Source: JAGVSR01 sp963742405 (GTDB lineage Bacteria; Pseudomonadota; Alphaproteobacteria; Rhizobiales; Hyphomicrobiaceae). Taken from it: a stretch of DNA of 64,000 nucleotides. The translations under genes and the position numbers were made by a program. This document shows, one piece after another, positions 43,999 to 51,208 of this stretch; the stretch's first letter is position 1; each line of letters starts with the position of its first letter. Below the pieces are notes generated by a model, which saw only the letters and a list, made by a program, of their open reading frames with translations, was not told where the DNA came from and did not search any database. Location: the NCBI GenBank assembly GCA_963742405.1, contig CAVUMB010000004.1, positions 186,001 to 250,000 on the forward strand, in the 5' to 3' direction.

Positions 43999-44385
43999 AT
44001 GAAGCCACGCGAAACCGCGCTTCGTTTGAAGCGCTTCGAGGCTGACGAGAAAGCCCGCAAGGTCGCTGATCTCGAACTTATAATTCGTGAGTTTGAAGTC
44101 ATCGCCGGCGATCTCGACCGCCAAATCCAGGCTGAAGAAGACCGCACAGGTATCAAGGACCCGTCGCATTTTTCGTATTCCACGTTCGCCAAGTCGGCGG
44201 CAGCGCGGCGCGAAAACCTGCGTTCGTCAGTCGGCGAACTGCGGGTTAAGCTCGAAGCGGCCGTCAAAGACCGCGACGAGGCCGCCGAGCAGTTGATGCG
44301 GGCGACAACCGCCGAACCGCGCGAAGCCGAACGCGGATCGGGCCGCCGTCGCGGCGAGCGTGCCGATGGTGCCGCCCTGCGCTAA
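43999..44385 (+). CDS. fliJ: Flagellar export protein FliJ
   Basis: A 128-residue coiled-coil protein; KPRETALRLKRFEADEKARK, then QIQAEEDRTGIKDPSHFSYSTFAKSAAARRENL match alphaproteobacterial FliJ, the stalk protein of the flagellar type III export ATPase. The ATG at 43999 is preceded by GGGG. In many relatives fliI (the ATPase) lies directly upstream, but here the upstream region is the ctrA-fliJ divergent promoter, so fliI must be elsewhere or absent. A terminator follows at 44427. Confidence 0.88.
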   Translation: MKPRETALRLKRFEADEKARKVADLELIIREFEVIAGDLDRQIQAEEDRTGIKDPSHFSYSTFAKSAAARRENLRSSVGELRVKLEAAVKDRDEAAEQLMRATTAEPREAERGSGRRRGERADGAALR

Positions 44386-44426
44386 GTCATTGTGCCGGAA
44401 ACGGACATCGGGACGCGAATATCGAG

Positions 44427-44456
44427 ACGGGCCGGAACAGTGTTCCGGCCCGTTTT
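44427..44456 (+). terminator. Rho-independent terminator after fliJ
   Basis: ACGGGCCGGAAC / GTTCCGGCCCGT with a 3-base loop, followed by TTT. Confidence 0.88.
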
Positions 44457-44628
44457 GCGTGGCCGGCACGGTCGATCTGCGGGTGTTGGACGTGTCTGGG
44501 GCGGGTTGTGCAAATCTGATCGACGTGGGAAGCGTCCGCAAACGGCCGGAATCGGAGCTTATCGACCCGTATTCCGGATGTGTTCATTTGATCGTTTCAC
44601 CGATCCGCGCGGACCAGGCCCTGACTTC

Positions 44629-45225
44629 ATGCGATTTTGCGCCCTCATTTTTGGCCCCCTCGGGGCTGCCGCTTTGCTGGCGGGATGCGCTGGTGGTGCG
44701 CCGGGCCTGCCGAGTGGTCCTGGGCTGCCTGATGTTGCTGCCATCACTCCGAAACTGGCGCCCGCGGATGCGCCGCGGCCCGTCGGTGCACCAACGGAGA
44801 TCTACACCCGCGTCGCGCGCGGCATCCTGACCTGCTGGTTTGGAGCCGATGGGCCGCTCAAGCCAGGCTATATCTATAATGCCGAGGCCGAACCGCCCTC
44901 GAAGGGCGGCGGGTCCGTGATCAGCATCCACCAGCGCGATCGTGCTGCGGCCGACCCGCGCTCGATTCGGGCTTGGAGGCTGGCCGTCGTGCCGGCGCCG
45001 GAAGGAACCACGGTCGAAATCGAGAATTTCCGCCTGCCGCCCGAATGGGCTGAGCCCCTTGGCCGCGATGCCCGCAGGTGGGCAGCCGGTGAGGAAGGGT
45101 GCGGGGAAAGACCTGTTCCAGCGGGTGGCGATGCGAACGCCGCGGCGGCCGCGGCCCAACCGGCGACGGGCGGCAAGACAACGGCCAAAGCAGCAGCTAA
45201 GCCCACGGCGCAAAAACCGCGCTAG
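44629..45225 (+). CDS. Predicted lipoprotein of unknown function
   Basis: A 198-residue protein from the ATG at 44629: lipoprotein signal (MRFCALIFGPLGAAALLAGC, lipobox LAGC), a Gly/Pro-rich linker, then a ~110-residue domain (YTRVARGILTCWFGADGPL ... RAWRLAVVPAPEGTTVEIEN) with one Cys pair candidate (CWF, EEGCGER), and an Ala/Lys-rich tail. No family recognised. Likely outer membrane or periplasm facing. Confidence 0.75.
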   Translation: MRFCALIFGPLGAAALLAGCAGGAPGLPSGPGLPDVAAITPKLAPADAPRPVGAPTEIYTRVARGILTCWFGADGPLKPGYIYNAEAEPPSKGGGSVISIHQRDRAAADPRSIRAWRLAVVPAPEGTTVEIENFRLPPEWAEPLGRDARRWAAGEEGCGERPVPAGGDANAAAAAAQPATGGKTTAKAAAKPTAQKPR

Positions 45226-45243
45226 AGGCAATACAAGCCAATA

Positions 45244-45276
45244 CGCGCCGCCTCGGTGACCGAAGCGGCGCGCTTT
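45244..45276. terminator. Bidirectional terminator
   Basis: CGCGCCGC (45244-45251) pairs with GCGGCGCG (45265-45272), with an inner TCGG/CCGA pair, followed by TTT, between convergent lipoprotein and sciP genes. Confidence 0.75.
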
Positions 45277-45301
45277 ACGCAGCCCAACCGCACACCGGCG
45301 G

Positions 45302-45580
45302 TTAGCGGCGATAATCCTGTATCTTCGTGGCGCGCAGGCCGGGTAGCCCATGCTGGTCGATCGACCGCTGCCACGACAGGAACTCGTCGACGGTCAACTT
45401 GTACCGATCGCAAGCTTCTTCGATGCTGAGCAGACCGCCGCGAACGGCAGCCACCACCTCCGCCTTGCGGCGGATGACCCAGCGTTTCGTATCTTTGGGC
45501 GGTAAGTCGGCTACGGTCAGCGGAGACCCGTCAGGCCCGATGACATAGCGCGTACGCCCTCTCAACTGATGTTCGGTCAT
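45302..45580 (-). CDS. sciP: SciP (DUF1153), small CtrA-inhibitory protein
   Basis: A 92-residue protein with the SciP/DUF1153 core (YVIGPDGSPLTVADLPP, KRWVIRRKAEVVAAVRGGLL, EACDRYKLTVDEFLSWQ), a winged/helix-turn-helix fold. In Caulobacter SciP binds CtrA at its promoters and blocks transcription. The ATG at 45580 gives the family-typical length; the in-frame start 10 codons upstream has no support. A CtrA-like site lies 53 bases upstream, in keeping with control by CtrA. Confidence 0.95.
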   Translation of the reverse strand: MTEHQLRGRTRYVIGPDGSPLTVADLPPKDTKRWVIRRKAEVVAAVRGGLLSIEEACDRYKLTVDEFLSWQRSIDQHGLPGLRATKIQDYRR

Positions 45581-46028
45581 GATACTCGGTACACTCTGAT
45601 GACCACGCAAAAACTAACCTAGCAGGCCGAGCTTAAATTCGACCTAACCCATTGAGTGAACATACCATAACGGCCTGTCTCGCGAATGGCTGCCAAGAGA
45701 TTAAGGTTGATACCGAAGAGGTACGTTTCGTGCCAGTTCGGCGAGGCGGTTCAGACCGCATTCACGAAATCGGCGCTCACACTCAAAATGGCGGAGCGGC
45801 AAAAGGGTTGCGCTGTGTACACACGCCAATCGCCGCCGGGCCTGCGGGCACGCTTGTCAGAGGTAGCCGGAAAGCGGTAAACAGAGTGCTTGTGCCCTGC
45901 CTCTGCAACCGTCATGCTGCGCCGCCGCAGAGTTGACACGGGGGTGTGGAACGCTCCGTCCAGGCTTGCGTTCGTCGGCGCATGGGCGACCCGCGCCGTA
46001 ATGAGCCGATGTCGACCGATATTCTGAG
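45581..46028. other. Intergenic region between sciP and mnmA
   Basis: A 448-base gap with divergent promoters for sciP and mnmA. It contains a CtrA-like site (45633-45648). The small open frames here are not protein-like. Confidence 0.5.
45633..45648 (+). promoter_or_regulatory. Candidate CtrA site upstream of sciP
   Basis: TTAA-N7-CTAAC, 7 of 8 positions of TTAA-N7-TTAA plus the C, 53 bases from the sciP start. Confidence 0.42.
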
Positions 46029-47300
46029 ATGACCTGCTTCAAGAGCCCCATTGCCGTGACTGAGGCCGCCGATACCACGACCAATACCCTCGCCGCCGCC
46101 TCCTTGATGGACGCGAGTATCGGCGGTGGCCGACGTGTCGTCGTTGCGATGTCCGGCGGAGTCGACAGTTCCCTCGTGGCTGCCATCCTGAAGCGGCAGG
46201 GCTACGACGTGATCGGGATTACGCTGCAACTCTATGATCACGGCGAAGCCACCGCGCGCAAAGGGGCTTGTTGTGCCGGTCAGGACATTCAGGACGCGCG
46301 CCGCGTCGCCGATCTCATCGGCATCCCGCACTATGTTCTCGATTTTGAGCGCCGTTTCGCCGACAAAGTGATGGCGAGTTTCGCCGACAGCTACATGTCG
46401 GGCCAGACCCCGATCCCGTGCGTCACGTGCAATCAGGAGATCAAGTTCAAGGATCTTCTGGATATGGCAATGGAGCTCGGGGCGGAGAAGCTGGCGACCG
46501 GCCACTATATTCGTCTGGCGCAGACCGAGGCCGGCCCGGTGCTGAGCCGGGCGCGCGATGCGGACCGCGACCAGAGCTATTTCCTTTTCGCCACCACGCG
46601 CCGGCAGCTGGAGCGGATCATGTTCCCGCTCGGCGACATGCCGAAGGCCGATGTGCGCGAACTGGCGCGCGAACTTCGCTTGCCGGTGGCCGACAAGTCG
46701 GACAGCCAGGACATCTGCTTCGTGCCAAAGGGCCGATACACGGACGTCATCGAACGCCTGAAGCCGGGCGCATTGCAGCCCGGCGATATTGTTCATGTTG
46801 ACGGGCGGCGTCTTGGGCAGCACGACGGCATCATCAATTACACGGTCGGCCAGCGGCGCGGCATTCGTATTCCCAGTGCGGAACCCTTGTTCGTCGTGCG
46901 GCTGGATGCGTCGCGCAACGAAGTTATCGTCGGACCGCGGCAGGCACTGGAAACAGTCGCGGTGGTTCTCAGGGACGTCAACTGGCTCGGAGACGAATCG
47001 CTCGATGACGCGGCGGCGCGTGATCTCGATTTGCATGTCCGCGTGCGGTCCTCTCAGCCGACGCAGCCGGCAACGCTGTCGCGTAACGCTGATGGCGCAA
47101 TCAAAGTCGTCTTAACGCAAGCACAGCAAGGTATCGCGGCTGGGCAGGCGTGCGTATTCTATGTCGATGGCAGTTTGGGGTCGCGTGTGCTTGGCGGCGG
47201 GACGATCGTTCGCACGCTGCGGTCGCACGACGTTCCTGTGACAGCAGGTCCTGATGCGGTCGAGGCCAGAACAGGCGAAGTTCGGCACGCGGCAGGTTGA
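46029..47300 (+). CDS. mnmA: tRNA 2-thiouridylase MnmA
   Basis: A 423-residue tRNA-specific 2-thiouridylase that thiolates U34 of Lys/Glu/Gln tRNAs. ATP-pyrophosphatase P-loop VVVAMSGGVDSSLVAAIL, the catalytic Cys pair in PCVTCNQEIKF and SQDICFVPKGRY, and VGQRRGIRIPSAEPLFVVR are all clear. The first ~30 residues (before MDASIGGGRR) are an extension; an ATG at 46107 would also give a typical length. Probably followed by independent pmtA. Confidence 0.95.
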   Translation: MTCFKSPIAVTEAADTTTNTLAAASLMDASIGGGRRVVVAMSGGVDSSLVAAILKRQGYDVIGITLQLYDHGEATARKGACCAGQDIQDARRVADLIGIPHYVLDFERRFADKVMASFADSYMSGQTPIPCVTCNQEIKFKDLLDMAMELGAEKLATGHYIRLAQTEAGPVLSRARDADRDQSYFLFATTRRQLERIMFPLGDMPKADVRELARELRLPVADKSDSQDICFVPKGRYTDVIERLKPGALQPGDIVHVDGRRLGQHDGIINYTVGQRRGIRIPSAEPLFVVRLDASRNEVIVGPRQALETVAVVLRDVNWLGDESLDDAAARDLDLHVRVRSSQPTQPATLSRNADGAIKVVLTQAQQGIAAGQACVFYVDGSLGSRVLGGGTIVRTLRSHDVPVTAGPDAVEARTGEVRHAAG

Positions 47301-47354
47301 AAGAATTTGCACGTCTAGCGCGTGCGGGGGCAACGAGAAGGACGAGGTTGGCAG

Positions 47355-48083
47355 ATGGTTTCGAATTTGCGGCCACATGCAAGGCGCACCGGTCCTCAGG
47401 TGCAAAAGGCCGGTGGCCGTGTTGTGCACATCGGCCATATCCATGAGGACGCGGTGAAGGTCGCGTACCGGCGCTGGGCGCCGGTCTACGACCACACGTT
47501 CGGCAAGGTGGCGACGGAGGGGCGCCGTCATACAGCTGAGGCGATCAATCGAAACCGCACCGGGCGCGTCCTGGAAGTTGGCGTGGGCACCGGTCTGTCG
47601 CTGCCCGACTATAAGCGCGACCTGGAAATTGTCGGCATCGACCTGTCCACCGATATGCTTGAAAAGGCGCGTCAGCGGGTCACCGAAAAGGGCCTGACGA
47701 ACGTCGAAGGCCTTTACGAAATGGACGCGGGGGAACTGGAGTTTCCCGACCATTCGTTCGATACCGTCGTTGCCATGTATGTCATGACGGTCGTACCCGA
47801 TCCGGAGAAGGTGATGCGCGAACTTTCGCGTGTGACGAAGCCGGGCGGCGAAGTTCTGATCGTCAATCACTTTAGCCAGGACGAGGGCGTTCGCGGCTGG
47901 GTCGAGCGGCGGATGGCTCCGTTCGCCGAGTTGATCGGCTGGCGACCCATCTTCGACCATTCGCGCGTGATGGTTTGCGACGACCTGAAGCTGATCGAGC
48001 GGCAGTCCGTTCGCCCGTTCGGCATCTTCACGATGATGCGGTTCCAGAAGTCTGCCGAGGCCAAGCGGATCGCGGCCGAGTAA
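47355..48083 (+). CDS. pmtA: Phosphatidylethanolamine N-methyltransferase PmtA
   Basis: A 242-residue class I SAM methyltransferase: VAYRRWAPVYDHTFGKVA near the start, SAM motif I VLEVGVGTGLSLPDY, motif II GIDLSTDML, and LSRVTKPGGEVLIVNHF. These match the PmtA family, which converts phosphatidylethanolamine to phosphatidylcholine. C-terminal MAPFAELIGWRPIF and FGIFTMMRF are family traits. GAGG precedes the ATG at 47355. Acts at the membrane surface. Confidence 0.9.
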   Translation: MVSNLRPHARRTGPQVQKAGGRVVHIGHIHEDAVKVAYRRWAPVYDHTFGKVATEGRRHTAEAINRNRTGRVLEVGVGTGLSLPDYKRDLEIVGIDLSTDMLEKARQRVTEKGLTNVEGLYEMDAGELEFPDHSFDTVVAMYVMTVVPDPEKVMRELSRVTKPGGEVLIVNHFSQDEGVRGWVERRMAPFAELIGWRPIFDHSRVMVCDDLKLIERQSVRPFGIFTMMRFQKSAEAKRIAAE

Positions 48084-48229
48084 GGCTGCGACCGGCGCGT
48101 GCATCCCGTTGTGAAGGGGCACGGCAGCCGGCGCTCGTTGGCGAGCTCGGCGGTTGAATTGGTCTATGCCTGCAAGTGTCGGCGCTTGACACGGTTGGCT
48201 GGCCGTCCCTATAGACGGCCCTCTGGCAT

Positions 48230-48303
48230 GGCGGGATAGCTCAGTTGGTTAGAGCGGCGGAATCATAATCCGTAGGTCCCCGGTTCAAGTCCGGGTCCCG
48301 CTA
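48230..48303 (+). tRNA. tRNA-Met (CAT)
   Basis: 74 bases without CCA. The acceptor stem GGCGGGA pairs with TCCCGCT (one G-T), the anticodon stem GCGGA/TCCGT encloses the loop ATCATAA with anticodon CAT, and the T arm holds GGTTCAAGTCC. The anticodon arm is that of elongator tRNA-Met rather than initiator. CCA is not encoded. Confidence 0.95.
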
Positions 48304-48406
48304 GCGAGCCGCGTTGGCATGAATTTGCGCGGCTTGTTTAGGCCAATAGAGAAGTGTGATGCCAGCCAGCTTGGAGGTGCCATATCGCACACGGCATAAC
48401 AATCGC

Positions 48407-48625
48407 TCACGGCGCTAACAGTGGCCGACGGCTCACCATTTCTATCGTCAGGTAATAGGCGAAGAAGTCAGGAAGATCGCTCGCTTTGTGGATTGAGGAC
48501 TTCGCGCGGTCGTAAAATCGAGCGACGTCTGGCACGCTGTAATCACTTGTTCCAAAGTCGCGCCTCCGGCTAGGCGCATCGATCAGCTCATCCCGTGTAG
48601 AACTTCTCGCTTGCCACTGTACAAC
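48407..48625 (-). pseudogene. Possible gene remnant (3' fragment)
   Basis: A stop-free minus-strand stretch of ~70 codons ends at 48407 and reads like protein (DFGTSDYSVPDVARFYDRAK, then DLPDFFAYYLTIEMVSR) but has no start codon: a stop lies just upstream in frame. It may be the 3' end of a decayed gene. No family recognised. Confidence 0.3.
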
Positions 48626-48932
48626 ACGAGGTTATAATTTGGACTTAATGGAAACGCACGCTGGGCTGAGCGTAGGATGACGTAACGCAGAGAGCAGCGA
48701 AACGCCGCAACAAGAAGTGTTTGACAGGACTGCGCCGATCTTCTAACAACCGTATTGATAGTTCCCTCACGTACAGGATTTCGTCGCCGAAGTTGGCACC
48801 GCTGTCCCGCTGGCTTGTTTCGAGGCTTTAGGCTCAGCCCCAAACGAACAATTACCCAGCGGGAGATTTTTTGTTATTCAGTAACATGTTTGATTATATT
48901 CGCCGAGTTGCTGTTGTCGCCATCTAACAGCA

Positions 48933-49081
48933 GCGCGCCACCGGTTCCGTAAATCAATGCAAACTCGGCCGACTTGCCTCGGGCGGTCATGGCTGCCAGG
49001 GGCCATCAACCGAGCATAGAAATTCCCCCTTTGCGAACTTGCGGCTGAATTCTCGGGCGCCAGACGCATGGCGGTCGTCGG
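48933..49081 (+). repeat. Left copy of ~150-bp diverged direct repeat
   Basis: 48933-49081 aligns along its whole length, in the same orientation, with 57423-57572 (both begin GCGCGCCACCG and end GGCGGTCGTCGG; CATCAACCG shared inside). Identity is roughly three quarters by eye. The two copies flank the kdp operon. Confidence 0.75.
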
Positions 49082-49287
49082 CTCGGCAGATGCCGCGCGA
49101 GCGGCGTCGACCACTGCAGCGCAAACGTCGACGCCGTGGTCTAGAGTCGAGACCGGGATCGACACCACCTGGACGCGGTGCCGCCCGGTGTTCCTTATGC
49201 CGTCTTTATGCGGCAGCCGCGCATTCCCAATCGATAACTTATGCATCCGGTCGCATGTTCGCTCCATCGAATGATTGGAGTTTACCC

Positions 49288-49371
49288 ATGCTCGATGCTG
49301 TCTTTCTCCTTCTTGGGCTCGGTGGTTTTGGCCTAATGGCCATCTACGCGCGCCTCTGCGCCCGTTTGTGA
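49288..49371 (+). CDS. 27-residue membrane peptide ahead of kdpF
   Basis: From the ATG at 49288 (GGAG 8 bases upstream), 27 codons encode one hydrophobic helix (MLDAVFLLLGLGGFGLMAIY) with a basic C-terminal tail (ARLCARL). Similar short peptides precede kdpF/kdpA in some bacteria and are sometimes labelled kdp-associated; the role is unknown. Seven bases separate it from kdpF, so it is the first gene of the operon. Confidence 0.7.
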   Translation: MLDAVFLLLGLGGFGLMAIYARLCARL

Positions 49372-49378
49372 GGCGGCC

Positions 49379-49465
49379 ATGAGCGATCCGATCATTGCGC
49401 TTGCCGTGGCTGTCGGGCTGGCCGGCTACCTCATTTACGCGCTCATTCATCCTGAGCGATTCTGA
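49379..49465 (+). CDS. kdpF: Kdp potassium ATPase small subunit KdpF
   Basis: A 28-residue single-helix peptide (MSDPIIALAVAVGLAGYLIY, ending LIHPERF). The position before kdpA, the length and the C-terminal P-E-(R/K)-F ending are characteristic of KdpF, which stabilises the KdpABC complex. GAGGCGG lies ahead of its ATG. Confidence 0.88.
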   Translation: MSDPIIALAVAVGLAGYLIYALIHPERF

Positions 49466-49487
49466 AACCGGCTCCGGAGGGCAGAAC

Positions 49488-51197
49488 ATGACCATCACAG
49501 GTTGGCTGCAGATCGCGCTGGTGCTTAGCGCAGTCATCGCAGCGGCATGGCCGCTGGGCCTCTATATGGCTCGCGTCTTCAGCGGGCAGAAAACGGGCTT
49601 AACCTGGGTGATTTCCCCGGTTGAGCGGACGTTTTATGAGGCGGCGAATATTGATCCGCGAAAAGAACAGACCTGGCTCGGCTATACGCTCGCCATGCTG
49701 GCGATTAATGGACTGGGGTTCTTTCTACTTTATGGGTTGATGCGGTTTCAGCATGTGCTGCCGCTTAATCCTCAGGGTTTTCCGGCGGTGTCGCCGGATC
49801 TTGCCTTCAACACCGCCGTGAGCTTTGTCACCAACACGAATTGGCAATCCTATGGTGGCGAGACGACGATCAGTCATCTCGTACAAATGGTCGGGCTGAC
49901 GGTTCAGAATTTTCTCTCGGCCGCGACGGGCATAGCGCTTGCTCTCGCCGTGACGCGCGCCTTTGCTCGCAGCAGCGTGACGTTACTGGGCAATTTCTGG
50001 GTCGACCTGACCCGCGCCATACTCTACGTGCTCCTGCCGCTGTCGATCGTGGTCGCTCTGGGCTTTGCGGCGACGGGAGTGCCTCAGACGCTGGCCGGCA
50101 GTGCGGAAGCCACGACCATGGAGGGTGCGAAACAGGTGATCGCGCTCGGTCCTGTGGCAAGCCAGGAGGCGATCAAGCAGCTCGGCACGAACGGTGGCGG
50201 GTTTTTCAACGTCAACGCGGCCCATCCGTTCGAGAACCCCAATGCGTGGTCAAACATCCTGTCGATCTGGAGCATGCTCCTCATTTCGACGGCGCTATTA
50301 TTTACATTCGGCCGACTCGTCGGCGACCTGCGTCAGGGATTGGCACTGCTCGCGGTGATGTACGTGCTGCTCGTCACAGGCGTTGCGATTGTCTATGGCG
50401 CTGAGACATCCGGCGTTCCTTCGCAGATCGCGGCAGGAGTAGATCCTGCGCTCGGCAACATGGAAGGCAAGGAGGTTCGCTTCGGGCAGGCGCTCACGGC
50501 CCTCTATGTCGTCGCCACGACGGGCCTGTCCTGTGGCGCGGTCAACGCCATGCATAATTCCCTGACGCCGATTGGCGGACTTGTGCCCCTGTTCATGATC
50601 CAGCTCGGGGAAATTTTGCCGGGCGGCGTCGGTTCAGGGCTCTATGGCATCCTCGTCATGGCGGTGCTCGCGGTCTTCGTAGCCGGGCTCATGGTCGGCC
50701 GTACACCAGAGTATCTCGGCAAGAAGATCGAAGCCCGCGAGATCAAGTTCGCCATGCTGGCACTGCTCATCCTGCCGCTCGCGATCCTGAGCTTTACGTC
50801 CGCTTCGGTGATGTTGCCGTCAGCGTTGGCGAGCCTCGCCAACGCCGGTCCGCGCGGGCTGACAGAGGTTCTCTACGCATACTCGTCGGCGGCCGGCAAC
50901 AACGGATCGGCATTCGCGGGTCTGACGGCAAACACGCCCTGGTACAACACGACGTTGGGCATCGCGATGCTGCTTGGACGTTTTGCCTATGTCATCCCGG
51001 TTATGGCGATCGCGGGCTCTATCGCGGGTAAGCAAAAGATTGCCGCGTCGTCGGGGACATTTCCGACCCACGGCGTTTTGTTCATCGGCCTGCTTATCGG
51101 CGTGATCCTCATTCTTGGCGGGCTGCAATATTTTCCGGCGCTGGCGCTCGGCCCAATCGTCGAACACGTCCTTATGCATGCTGGAAAGACATTTTGA
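49488..51197 (+). CDS. kdpA: Potassium-transporting ATPase subunit A
   Basis: A 569-residue membrane protein, the K+ channel-like subunit of the KdpFABC pump. The four selectivity-filter-like segments are visible (FVTNTNWQSYGGE, GTNGGGFFNVNAAHPFEN, TTGLSCGAVNAM, AAGNNGSAFAGL), and ALNPQGF-like PLNPQGFPAVSPDLAFNTA is typical of the subunit. GGAGG precedes the ATG at 49488; an earlier in-frame start at 49395 overlaps kdpF and is rejected. Confidence 0.97.
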   Translation: MTITGWLQIALVLSAVIAAAWPLGLYMARVFSGQKTGLTWVISPVERTFYEAANIDPRKEQTWLGYTLAMLAINGLGFFLLYGLMRFQHVLPLNPQGFPAVSPDLAFNTAVSFVTNTNWQSYGGETTISHLVQMVGLTVQNFLSAATGIALALAVTRAFARSSVTLLGNFWVDLTRAILYVLLPLSIVVALGFAATGVPQTLAGSAEATTMEGAKQVIALGPVASQEAIKQLGTNGGGFFNVNAAHPFENPNAWSNILSIWSMLLISTALLFTFGRLVGDLRQGLALLAVMYVLLVTGVAIVYGAETSGVPSQIAAGVDPALGNMEGKEVRFGQALTALYVVATTGLSCGAVNAMHNSLTPIGGLVPLFMIQLGEILPGGVGSGLYGILVMAVLAVFVAGLMVGRTPEYLGKKIEAREIKFAMLALLILPLAILSFTSASVMLPSALASLANAGPRGLTEVLYAYSSAAGNNGSAFAGLTANTPWYNTTLGIAMLLGRFAYVIPVMAIAGSIAGKQKIAASSGTFPTHGVLFIGLLIGVILILGGLQYFPALALGPIVEHVLMHAGKTF

Positions 51198-51208
51198 GGG
51201 AACAGTAC

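Larger units (their letters stand above)
48304..49287. other. Long region between tRNA-Met and kdp operon, mostly non-coding
   Basis: A 984-base region. A protein-like 3' fragment on the minus strand is listed separately (48407-48625). The left copy of the ~150-bp repeat (48933-49081) lies here. Other frames look like shadows; the promoter of the kdp operon must be near 49100-49280. Confidence 0.5.

Noticed and set aside
45912..47036. 374-codon minus-strand frame
   Set aside because: Shadow of mnmA.
47112..48122. 336-codon minus-strand frame
   Set aside because: Shadow of pmtA and the end of mnmA.
48878..49537. 219-codon minus-strand frame
   Set aside because: Crosses the kdp leader, two tiny kdp genes and the start of kdpA; no domain-like sequence.
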